From: Delphinapterus leucas
Lineage: Eukaryota; Chordata; Mammalia; Artiodactyla; Monodontidae
Direction: 5' to 3'
Assembly (NCBI RefSeq): GCF_002288925.2
Contig: NW_022098022.1
Span: forward strand, 62,001 to 126,000
DNA: 64,000 bases
Shown one piece after another: positions 11,251 through 23,700 of the stretch. Under the pieces are notes generated by a model. That model saw only the letters and a program-made list of their open reading frames with translations, searched no databases and had not been told where the DNA came from. The position numbers were made by a program, and so were the translations under genes. Position 1 is the stretch's first letter, and every line of letters starts with the position of its first letter.

Positions 11251-11638
11251 AGTGTTCTCCTTTCCCTTGCCCTCTTTTGCTGGCTCCATTTGATAAGGGA
11301 GAGAGGTAAAGGATGACAGTGATTTGTAGGGCAGGCATGTGTAGTAACTGGCAAAAAAATCCTATGAGAAAGCAGTAAATAGATGTAATATCTGGGAATG
11401 CGCAGCCATACAAGCCGAATCCAAACTTCCAAAATAGTAACTTAATTTCTTATTTTTTTTTTTTTCTGAAGACCAGAGACCGTCTGGGGTTCATGTGCTG
11501 TGATTTCTGATTGATAAATGTAAATTGAAATTGTCTGAGTTTGGAGATCCAAAGTTGAAATGTGCTTTGGGTTGAACTGGAAAGCAGATTGACCAAAATG
11601 TCTTTGTCCATTGCTATTTTGTTGTGTTTTTTTTCTAG

Positions 11639-11753
11639 ACCCAGCATGAGTGAATTTCCCTGTAAAAAACGTGATGACTATTTGGAATGGCCTGAGTATT
11701 TCATGGCAGTGGCCTTCTTATCGGCACAGAGGAGCAAAGATCCAAACTCCCAG
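11639..11753 (+). CDS. DCTD: DCTD exon 2 (first coding exon)
   Basis: The acceptor is TTTTTTTTCTAG|AC. The ATG is at 11646-11648 and the exon encodes residues 1-36, ending ...KDPNSQ with CAG|GTAAGTG (phase 0). The last exonic base, G 11753, is also the first base of the target-site duplication of the SINE that follows. Only seven bases of 5' UTR lie in this exon. Confidence 0.95.
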
Positions 11754-14700
11754 GTAAGTGAGTTGTTTTTTTTTTTTTTTTTTGCGGTATGCGGGCCTCT
11801 CACTGTTGTGGCCTCTCCCGTTGCGGAGCACAGGCTCCGGACGCGCAGGCTCAGCGGCCATGGCTCACGGGCCCAGCTGCTCCGCGGCACGTGGGATCTT
11901 CCCGGACCGGGGCACGAACCCGTGTCCGCTGCATTGGCAGGCGGACTCTCAACCACTGCGCCACCAGGGAGGCCCGGTAAGTGAGTTTTACAGGAGAATG
12001 TTTGGACACTCACAGACACGGAGGTACCTACAAGTGAGCAAATTACAAGAGGAAGAGGCTCAGTGGACACCTGCCAACTTACAAAAAACAGAGGAAATCT
12101 GCTGTCTTTTGTGCTGCATTCCTGCCTGCTTACCTCTTCCTGTGAGAGAGTAAATTGTCACATGCCATCGTTAACTGCCTCTCGTACCCCAAGGAGACAG
12201 AGCTCTTAGCCCCTCCAGAAGTAGCGTGCCCATCTTGGAGCTCTGCAGGCGTCTGGTCTCCCTTACTGCCTCTCCACTGGCAGACCAGCCACCCGAAGTC
12301 ACCAAGCCTTTGGGCATGTCTTCCTGTAGGTCGGAGCCTGCATCGTGAATGCAGAAAACAAGATTGTGGGCATTGGGTACAATGGAATGCCAAATGGATG
12401 CAGCGATGACCTCTTGCCTTGGAGGAGGACAGCGGAGAGTATACTGGATACCAAATACCCTTACGGTAGGGCATGTTGTGTGTTCCATTCTGCTTGTGTC
12501 ATAGCCTCGGTGAGTGCTTAAATACGGTAGATGGTCAGAAAGCATCATCTTCCTTTTCAGTTGTTACCGACAGCTGGAAAGAAAAAAACCCTATTGAAGT
12601 ACCGCAATTTCCCCTAAGTGCCAAAGGGAGCCAAGAAGTGGAGGCGTGGTAGTGGTCACACAGCCTGGCCCTGGGGCCAGGGCTCTGTCATGGGCCTCGC
12701 GTGTTTCACTGGTGGTGGGCTTCTCTGCAGAGTGCCACAGTCCCCGGGGGAGGTGGCTGTGAAATGGGCACGGTGGCCCTGCCATTTGTTTCTTGGCTGC
12801 TTGGGAGCGGGGCCAGCTAACCAAGTACTGGCCAGGGCTTTGCTCTGATGAGAAGCAGCGTGCATTTCCACCTACTGAGGAAATCTGGCTCAAGCTCGTC
12901 TCTGGGAAGCAGGACACAAGCTGTGAGCTGGACACCCGGAGAGGGATGATGCAGTCGCTTGCTCCTGTTTCCCCGGGCGCCGCATTCCCAGAGTGGCCGC
13001 TGGCCAGACCGCGAGCCAGATGCGCACGCGAGACCTTTGGCCTGGCCGACTCTGGTTTTCATCTTTAAATTAGGAGAGGATGCTTGTTATAATCTGTTGG
13101 CTATCTGAGCCCCAGGGGGACTTACTTCAGAGATTATCAGAGATTATCTGGGAGTGACCAGCCAAGCCTCCCTTTTCCTTTAACTCCCTGGAGAATATGC
13201 AACTAATGCTGTAAAGAGGCGCATCGGGCTGCAAATGCTGGTTGCTGAATTTTCTTAACGTTTGGACCTGAATTTATGTCTGGAAATGAACAGACTGCCT
13301 CTGCTGGAAGTAACGTAGATGCAGGCCATCCGAATGGGAAAGCTGTGCCCTCAGGAAATAAGGGTCAGGTGTCGTGTGAGCCCTTTCTGTTTCATTGGCT
13401 CTTCCCTGCTAGGTTTTCCTCTGGAGTTTTTCTCACGAAGAGCTCCAAGTCTACATGTAGCCTAAGTTATATATTTTTACTAATGTTCCTGGGCCTTAAT
13501 CATGTTAAATAAGCCCCATAAATTTCTTTCTAAGCTGCTTCAGGGCAACTGCTTCGTTTTTGAAAGAAAAAAAAAAAGTGCCTGGAGGTGGAGAAGGAAT
13601 TGAAGAATGAGACTGGGGAGAGCTACAAAGCACTCAGGGTTCTCAGGGAATAGAACAGTTCCGTGATTAAGGGGATTTCATCGTCGGGTTAGTCCATTTA
13701 ACTCGCCCCCTTGTCAGAGAAGGAAGAGTCGGATCCCGGGGAAAAGAGGGTAAAACTGCCTTCTCAGCCTCAGCTTTATAGCCGAGTGGAGCGCGGGAAA
13801 GATGTGCCGGTGTATTTGAGAAACTCGTGGTCACCCTGCTTTTGGTTCTGTATGCTTTCAGTGATGAGAAAGAAGGGAAATGATTCGTTCATTGTAGGCA
13901 CACGCAAAGGTGCTTTTTCACAGGACAGTTCAACGTCCCATATAAAGATGAAAGGGTTGATGAATTCAAGGTCCACGGTGATGTGTGTAAGGACCGCAGC
14001 CCGTATTCACTGAGTCAGGATAGTGGGCTGTGGGTCCCGGCGCTGAGCTTCCCTGTAGAGGAGGCTGTGACGCTGAGGCTGGTGGCAAAACGATGCCAGT
14101 GGTCTGCACGGCATAGAGGGGTCCTCACTGGTTACCAGGCGGCTCTCCCGTAGGACCTGTGCCTCCTTCAATCACCATGAGCCCCAGGCACATTTCTGGC
14201 AGTGACCTAGAAGCCCAAGGCTTTGCAGCATATTTACCATCCCCCGACTTCCCACTTCCAGAACCTCTCCAGTAGCTAATTGTGTTTGTTCTGAGACACT
14301 TGCCTTTTGTCCAAGTTGGAGAGTACCTTTCAGAGCTCCTTTCCAGAAGGAATTAAAAAAAAAAAAAAAAACCCACACAGGCATTTGTCCAGCTCCACTG
14401 ATTGTTTTCTATTGAATGGTTGCTGAGTTTCAGGGCACTGGTTGTCTGTGTGCATTATTTTTTACTATCCATGTGATACCTCTAGGTTTTCAAAGCTCTT
14501 TGCCCCTTACTTATCAATTATTCATTTTACATGTAGCTGTGTTAGAATGTAGACAGTTTTCTTTCACGAGAGTAAGCCTATAATTTGATGTACTGTAAAA
14601 GTCGGAGAACGTATTAAGTGGTTTTTAAAAGGCATTTAGTATCACTACCATCATAATACATGTAAAGATGGACTTTAAGTCTGCATAACTATGACTGGCT

Positions 14701-17700
14701 GCAAAGTATCCACTCGGTCTTGTCTTTTGAAGGGATTTTGGGTCACAGAGAAGTAAATGTTTAGGTAGCCTTGGATGTAATAGAAATGTTTGGTGCTAAT
14801 TGACTAAATGCAAATTCTTTTTTTCTGTTTTAAGACTTAAAGAAAATTAATTTAAAAAAATAAGTGATGGGCTTCCCTGGTGGCGCAGTGGTTGAGAGTC
14901 CGCCTGTCGATGCAGGAGACAGGGGTTTGTGCCCCGGTCCGGGAAGATCCCACATGCCGCGGAGCGGCTGGGCCCGTGAGCCATGGCCGCTGAGCCTGCG
15001 CGTCCGGAGCCTGTGCTCCACAACGGGAGAGGCCACAGCAGTGAGAGGCCCGCATACTGCAAAAAAANNNNNNNNNNNNNNNNNNNNNNNNNNNNNNNNN
15101 NNNNNNNNNNNNNNNNNNNNNNNNNNNNNNNNNNNNNNNNNNNNNNNNNNNNNNNNNNNNNNNNNNNAAAAAAAAAAAAAAAAAAAAAGAAGTCAAAAAA
15201 ATAAGTGATAATGTCTGGACTTGGGTGGGCGTTAACGGTGGCTGGGCTCCTGTCTCAGGGATGACTCTGTGTCCATCCCTGTAGAGGAGCTTTAGAGGTT
15301 ATCTAGATTCCAGACCACTGGCTTCCTAATTCTTCTGAGTATATGGGGACCCTCTTTTAAATGTCAAAAAAACCTTCCAAGACCCCTATATAATGCTAGT
15401 TAAACTAGTAGTATCTTTTTAAAAAAACTGAGGTATAATTGACATACAAAGTTACATTAGTTACAGGTATAGGACATGATGGTTCATATGTATCAGTATT
15501 TGATATGTGTACAAAGTTTTTTTTCTTACCATGAAGATTTGCAAGACCTACTCTCTTAGCAACCTTCAAGTGTGCAGTACTGTATTATTATTAACTACAG
15601 TCACCATGCTGAACATCACAGGACTTCATTTCATAACTGGAAGTTTGTACCTCCCACCCACCTCCCCCCTCTGGCAACCACCCATCTGGTCTGTGTATCT
15701 GTGAGCTTCTTTTTGTTTTTTAGATTCCACACAAAAGTGAGATCATACCTTTTATTAGTATCTTTTGAGTAAGAAGATCCATGATGACAAAAAGCTATTT
15801 GATATCAGTAACACTTTGCATTAATCTGAACTTTCCTGATGTTTGGAAAAAAGTGTATGTAAGTGCTAGACATATGTTTGCCAGTCTGTGGACCGTCCCT
15901 GTAGCCCTGGCAGAACCTCAGTGGTACCTTGGGGTTTGTGCCCACAGGGTCTAAGCTACCCACTTCATTCATGGATGGGAACCTGAAGGCCCAGAAACGT
16001 TAAGTAACTAACACAATGCCACACAGGCAGGGTGACATCTTCTAATGCCGAGGCCAGCGCTCTGTGCTTCCTTGGGGGGGCAGTGGGGCACGGGAATTCG
16101 GCTTTTCTGAAGCGGGTACATGGCAGCACGGCGGGCCACCCATTTTCTTCTCGCTGTGCACTTGAGCAAACAGAGGTTTCAATGAAATGACCCCCCAGAG
16201 GTCGAGAGCTCAGGTGGTGGCCTGCGCCCAGGATGAAGCAGGAAGCCGTTTGCACCTGGCTTCCCTTCACATTTCTCCCAAGGGGAGCTTGGGAACTGTG
16301 TTAGTTTAAGTTTACTGGTTAACATATATAGCTTAATTCTCCTTATTAATTCTGTAAGTTTGGAAGTCATTAGTCTTGATTGACACTCTGTGGAAGGGGA
16401 GGTAAACACAGAATACTTGTAACAGAGTAGGAAGATGGTGTTTTTTCTGGGCTGTGTCTCTAGAGAGGCATTTTTAAAGGGTGTTTTTGTTCTTCCAGGC
16501 TTAGGATCAAAACTTCATTGAAACGATTTGATTATAATGTGGTATTAATATGGAAAATGAAAATTCCCCCTGCCAAGGAAACTGCCTTTTATCTCATCTT
16601 TTTCCTGAGAAATCCAAAAGATAGTATGATGTCAGTAAGAGTAAGTGGCAGGAGGAAGCCAGCGCTATTATAGTGACGCCTTTTCACATGAATGACAATG
16701 AAAAAAAAACTGGAAAGGAGCAGATATATCTAATTTACCTTGTAAAAAACTTCGGAAGACTTTAATTTTTATGAGGGGTGGTTGCTAACCCCAGAATGAA
16801 GCACTCAGCTGACACTTTCCGTTCCTTTCTCTTTGCAGGATTCATCAGAGTGAAGCACATTTAATCAAAATACCAATTTTATAAAATGGAGGCGAAATAC
16901 TTGTGGTAATTCAGAGATCACTCTTTCCTCAGGTTTTCATAACCAATTTTGATGACATGGTTTACAGACCAGAGTGCTGGCATAGAATCAACTTCTTTCT
17001 TCCTTGGGAGCCATTGTTAAACTTCATGTTTTTAACAGAGCTCCCACGCCCATCAAACTTGAATGTATTTTCCTGCCATGCTGGCTCCCATTGGGGAAGG
17101 GATTTGTGGGGAAGCAGGCCTCTTTGCTTGGCCTCCTCTTCCATCCCAGTCAATCAAGAAGCCAGGATTGCTTTGGCTGTTGCATCGCACTCGTGGAGGG
17201 GACCATAGTCTTGATGTCCCAAGATGGGGGGTAGCCCCGCACTCTGATGCATCAGGCAGACATGGAGGCATGAGACTTTTTCCAGAGTCAGTTCATATTT
17301 ATGCAGGAAAACTCTCACTGGTTAAGAATCTGCGCTTCCACTGCAGGGGCCGCGGGTTCGATCCCTGGTCGGGGGACTAAGAAATCCCACATGCCGTGCA
17401 GCGTGGTCAAAAAAAAAAAGTATAATGCTGGGAAGGAAAATGCTGGAAATTAATTAAGGCAAGAGTTCAGCGTGGCAGCTTGAAAAGGTTTTGCCAGCGT
17501 GTGGCAGTGCTTCTTTAAATTTTCTGTTTAAATGTAGTCTTTATTTTTCAGATGTAGCAGGTTGTTAAGCGTGCATAGATGTCGTTTTAGGGATTACTTA
17601 GCCATTTACCTTTTACCCCTTTGAACGCTGACATTTTCCCGACTGCCATGCATGCGATGTGTGTCTTTGGCATCCAAAAGGTTAGTCTGGAGAAACTAAC

Positions 17701-20700
17701 TTATCAGGAAGTTAGGAGGCTGATCCTTCTTAAGCTGCAACTTCCTCACAACGTAAGAGCTTCTTAGTAATTAAGATCAAATTTATTCCCTCAGCCGGTT
17801 GAAATTGAATGCCCTCTGGTTTTGTTAGGCAGATCCATGGACTTGATGACTTGCTGTTTCTTTTCCTGCAGAATTCTAATTTCACTGGTGGCGACCCAAC
17901 ATCCCTCCCCTGCCTAGCCATCCAGTACTTGTGGCCTGACAGTGGGCCTAATTAGGAACTTTTGTACAAAATAACTAGTGTAATCAATGGAAAACCTTGG
18001 AGCAAGTTTACAGTAAAAAAATAAAGTATATTGTTTTTATGAAAAGAGGGGCAAACTCGGGTTTCACCGTGCAGTGTTTTAGACAAACAGGGAAACACAA
18101 TGGCTTATGAATGAGGCTCCCCCCAGCTTAACATAAGTGTATTTCACATTCAGGTGTAAGTGTTTATAAACAGCCTTCAGAAAAGAATAAATCATGATTT
18201 TGTTCATTTATTTGATTTTTATCTATACGTTTTAATCTATAAATTCAGGGCTAGTTATTTTCTAAGAGCTAGAGATTACTGTTTCACCATGAATGTCTAC
18301 AAGGGATGTATAGTAACAATGTATTGTAACTACCTGTCCTGAAGAGCAGATGTAGGAAAAGCTCAAATGCTTATCTATAGGATCAAACCTACCCATAAAA
18401 ATACACATATCGGTCTTTGTCTATAAAAAGTCAGTTTACTTCATGGACGTTTATAATAAAACTTAAAAATCATTCAAGGTTAGTGATTTCCAAATTGATG
18501 ACCAGGAAGGGGGCTGAAGTTTGTCTTTGTACAATCTCTCTAAATAAAAGGTTTGTTGAGAGATTAATAGCGTCAACAAAATTTCAGGGCCACATTCAAC
18601 CTATTTTAGGTTGTATTAAGTATGTGAGCTCATTAATTATCTGAATGATAAATATAACTTCTTTAATTCTCTATGTTGATAAGCCTTTGCTTAGAAACTC
18701 AGGGTTGCCATCATCGTGGTTCCAGGGAGCACCTGACACTCCTTGAACCTTGGAGTCTTTATTCTGTTGGTCTATTCTGTCAGTTATGTGGGTTTTGATT
18801 GATCTATTCTGAAATTGGCCTGAATTATTAAGGTTTTGTTTTGAGTTTTTTTTATCAAGACTCTATCTTTCATAAGCTTTGTTAATACTGGTATTAAAGT
18901 AGAATATATATATATGTATATAGTTTGCTCCCAGAAATAGGCAATAAAATCTGGTTCCCAGAGATTTTTGCAACTATTTATATTGTTTATTACTTTTACT
19001 TCTTAGGACTTTTGTTTTATATTTGCGTGGTACCATACAAACCTTTAATATGCATGTTGGCTAAGAAAAGCTCCACAGTGCTTAAAATGACAATTATCAG
19101 GTTCAAGTGAGAGAATCCTAGACTGACTGTCCAGAGCCGGGGCTCCAGGGGTGGTGTATGTACATAAACCCAGGGATTGTGGGGTTGTCAGATACACGAC
19201 TTGACATTCACTTCTCAATATCTTTTTGAAATAAATGATCACTGAGGACTCCTCCAGTTCTAGAGTTTTCGGGAAAAATTAAACAATATAGCTTTGATTT
19301 TATTTGATTAGGGCGCTGTTTCTCTGCTTAAGGGGTTTTAAGGGTGTTCGGGAAGCATCCTGGGGTGAAAGCTGCAGTAAACAGCTGTTGATGGCAGCGA
19401 CACAGAGGGACTGTGCATCTGTGCGTGTGGACAAATTAATAGAGAGAAACAGGCTTTGTTCCCCTGCAACTCCTTCTAGTGATTCAGATCTGCTCCAGTT
19501 CTGAGATGAATATAAACCGATGGAGATGGTACACAGAGTGTAGGTTACCCCACAAACATGGATGAAAAAAGGTTGGAGGACAGCAATGAAGAAAAAGACC
19601 CCGTGCGTAAATACAAGAAAATATATATGAAGAGAGGAGAGACACTTAGAACTCTTTGGAGACAGGAGGTTATTCTAAGACCAAATAGAAAGAAAGGACT
19701 TGAGAAATGCTTTTGTGAATCAGTCCGTGTGGTGATGTTTATTGAAACATGGATACTGGCCTGGCTTCAGGAAATCCCTTGATAAATGGAGAATATTGGT
19801 GAAAGCAGGGTGGTTGGAATGTGCCCGTCTTCTCTCTGCTCATGCCATCTGACGCGCAGGTCCTAGCCAGTGCATGGAGGTGTAAATTTCATCTCTGTGC
19901 TTTCAAGTGATAGATGCCATAGTAAATTTAAAATATTGAATACGATAAGTGAGCATGAATTTTTAAATTCTACAATTAAAAGACTTTGTTCAAAATGCCA
20001 TTAATTTTGCGTTTAGGGGGAAAAGGGAAGCAGAATTCCTCATGTCCTTTTTCCTTCTGCGAGTGAGTTATAACTTCTAACTTGACTTAGAAATTGAAAT
20101 AAATACAAATGAGTCATCTACTCATATCAGTTTGAGTTGTCTGTTGGTGAGTTCTTAAGGCGTCTTGCTTTTTAAGAATTGTAACTATATTTTATAATAC
20201 GTGACATTTCCCGAGTATGTTCACCTGTAGTTGTTCATTTACTCAGCAGATACTTACAGGTCATCTATTGTATGTATTCTGTGCCAGGTGCTCTACAGCA
20301 GTAAATAATGTACATGTTCTCTGTGTTCAAGGAGCTTGCAGACTGATGGTGGAGCAGGTAGACATGAATGGGATAAACAGATGGTATTGAATGTTTCTTT
20401 CTGAGGAAGTGACTGTTACACAGAGATCTGAAGGATTTGATGGGCCTCCGTCAGGTAAAGATGGCGTAATGGGTGTTTGGGGATGAGAACCGCGTTCCAC
20501 AGAGAGAGATGCTTGGGTGAAGGCCCTGGAGGAGGAAGGCTCTAGATCACTGTGCAGCAAGGAGACCGTCTGGCCCAAGCCTAGCGGGTGAAGGCCGGAG
20601 TAACAAGGCAAGGCTGGGGGCCCGCAGGGTCAGGAGTTTGGGGGGTGTGGGAAGTGGGTTGTTTGGGGGCAGGTGGAAACAGGGACACAGCCGAGGGCAG

Positions 20701-23700
20701 TTGCAGGAGGCGGGGCGAGAGGGCAGTGGGGAGGAGGTGGGGAGAGGGGTGCTTTGGAGGCAGCATCATGAGGGCTGGTGGTGCGGGGTTGGGGAGGGAG
20801 AACCGCTCCTTGCAAAGGTTCCGGTCGAGCGCCTACGTTTGGGGGAGGGGAGGGGGGGAGATCTGGGCCTCTGGGGTTGAAGGTGTGTGTAAGAGCTCCC
20901 AGGGAGGGTGTGAGGTCAGCGGGTTGGGTGTGCGAGCAGACATCCGAGTCAGCGTGGCGTGCCAGCACTGGGTGGCATCACGGGTGTAGGCGAGGTGATG
21001 CAGGGAGAGGGTGCAGAGGCCGGGCCCTGGCCAGATCCCTGAGCGGCGGCTGGGGGAGTGGAAGGGCCCGCAGAGAAGGGCTGTGGTATCAGGAAGCACA
21101 CAGGGCAGCGCTTCCAGAAGGCGGGAGGCCACGCCAGAGGCTGCGGAGAGGTCCGGGAAGGTGAGAATACGCCTGTGGGGTTAAGCACCGCGCAAGTCGT
21201 GCTGACAGTGCAGAGGGCAGCTCCGTGGGGCGGGCCCGCTGGAAGGCAAACTGGAGCAGCTGAAGGAAGAGTGGAAGGCGAGGAAATGGGCAGGGCGGAT
21301 GCAGATCTGGTTTTGAGATGTCTGGGAAGAGAGCAGAACGGCAGAAGCAGCCAGAAGGGAGGGGCTAAGGCAGAGGTGTGCGCCGTCTGTCCGAGGGGAG
21401 GGTCCGGGTGTGTTTGTCTGTCGTTACAGCACGCATTTGCTTGCAGCTGAGGATGGTCCAGGAGCGGGAGATGGATGAGGATGTGAGGGGGATGGCCCCC
21501 AAGCTCATGGATCAGCAATGAGGGGAGGACGCCAGGCGAGGGCAGAGGGGCGGGTGACAGCCAACCTGCCACCTTCGGTTCATGGAGTCACAGGTGGAGA
21601 CATGATCCACTGCAGCATTCCAGTGGAGGATGAGGGCGGTCACGAGCTGTAAGGGGACAGAGGCAGACGAGAGGTGGCTGTGTGGGGCAGGGAGCCGGGC
21701 CGCCCTGGAAACGTAGGTCAGGGTCGCAAGTGTGGTCTCTCCTGGGAGTCCTGAGTTAGATCCGGTAAGCCCCGTCTTCTCCACCCCAGACCGGGATCCG
21801 CGCGTCACCCGAGGTGTGCCTTGCAGAGCTGGGATCGATTAGAACACAGGTCCTGACTGCTGTTCCAGTGCCCATCGGTCGATCCCGGTTCACCTTTAAA
21901 AGCTGTTAACCCGAGAGGGAAGCTTTGAAGCTTGACAGTGGGTCTTTCCGTCACAACGCTGTCCAGCAGTGGTGAGTGTTCTGCTGCTATCTGTGCTTCC
22001 TCAGGACGTATTAGACGTCAAACAATGTATATATCGCGCGTGGACAGTGGAAAGGGAGGTGGGCTCAGCTCACACTGTCTCCACTCCCTCCTCCTTCTGA
22101 CCTGGTTGTGTGTCCTTAGCACACAGGAAAGCAAAGTAATTAGAGTTCTGGGGGCTTTATTGTCAATAATGGAAACACCGCAGCCAGGAGTCTCTTTAGC
22201 CCTAAGCACTACCACTGGGGCTAAGTGGATCCCCTGGGTGCCCTGAGTTGCTGCCAGCAGCCTTAGCAAGAGGCAGTGAGGAGAAGGGGGCAGGGGAGGG
22301 AGGGAGGAAAAACGCCGGTCCTCCTGTCTGCCCAGCCGAGCAGCCCGGGAGGAAAGGTCAGGCGGCACCGACATTTACCAAGTCCATCTTCGGTGCTGTG
22401 CTCATCACAGATTTTAGTCCTGGTGGTGGGTCTCAGAGGCAGGTCTTTGTTTGTGTACGAAGATCACAATTTTTATTTTTTTTTTAATTTTAATTTAATT
22501 TAATTTTTTAACATCTTTATTGGAGTATAGAACTACCATGTGACCCAGCAATCCCACTACTGGGCATATACCCTGAGAAAACCATAATTCAAAAAGAGTC
22601 ATGTACCACAGTGTTCATTGCAGCTCTGTTTACAGTAGCCAGGACATGGCAGCAACCTAAGTGTCCATAGACAGATGGATGGATAAAGAAGATGTAGGCA
22701 CATATATACAATGGAATATTACTCAGCCATAAGAAGAAACGAAATTGAGTTATTTGTAGTGAGGTGGATGGACCTAGAGTCTGTCATACAGAGTGAAGTA
22801 GGTCTTTTTCTTTCAGGTTCATAGGCCAGGAGGCTGAGGCTTCACCGGATGCAAAGGGTCATTCACACAACTAGCAGCTGGGGGCAGGGGCAGAGTCTGA
22901 AGAGATGGCTGGGGTACATGCAGGAGGAAGCGGGGCTCTGGGGCGTCTCTGGACCAGCCCAAAGCCTTGTTCCAGGAGTGGCCTGAGCCACAGGCAGCTG
23001 AGCCTGAGGCTTCATGCAGAGCCTGGAGGATTTAACTGCCGTTTTGATTTTTTTTTACATTATTTTATTTTTTTAACATCCTTATTAGAGTATAATTGCT
23101 TTACAATGGTGTGTTAGTTTCTGCTTTACAACAAAATGAATCAGCTATACGTATACATATATCCCCATCTCTCTTCCCTCTTGCGTCTCCCACCCTCCCT
23201 ATCCCACCCCTCTAGGTGGTCACAGAGCACGGAGCTGGTCTCCCTGTGCCATGCGGCTGCTTCCCACTAGCTATCTGTTTTACATTTGGTAGCGTATATA
23301 TGTCCCTGCCGAGCCTTTTGAGGGAGCTCATCCTCTTCAGATCCCAGATCTGGCCAGAATTCCCTTCTGCTGTCATTTTCTTCCAGCAGAGACCTCCTCT
23401 GGGCACAGGGTGGTAACAGAACAGACTCCAGATGTTTTCCAGGGGCAGGGCTGGGATCCTCTGCATTATCACTACTCCTTGTTTTTATTTTCACTTACAA
23501 CCTTAGACTGTAATAATGGACGACTCTCCACTGGAGCTATGCGCCCCTCAATGCCAGAAGCTAGGAGGGCGCAGTTGCTTTATCTTCTGAACAGAAAAGC
23601 CACTAACTGTGCAGGGGGTGGGGTTGGCGGGGCAGTCGTATCCAGTTCTTAGCAGAGGGGTTCCCACTGTTTGGGGTGTGGCCAGGTGAGGCCCAAGTGC

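Noticed and set aside
11562..11984. A single 140-codon frame that starts upstream of exon 2 and runs through the SINE
   Set aside because: It merges intron 1 sequence, true exon 2 and the SINE. Only 11646-11753 is genuine coding sequence in the normal transcript.
14852..15208. Frames translated through the N gap
   Set aside because: They consist of SINE sequence and placeholder residues.
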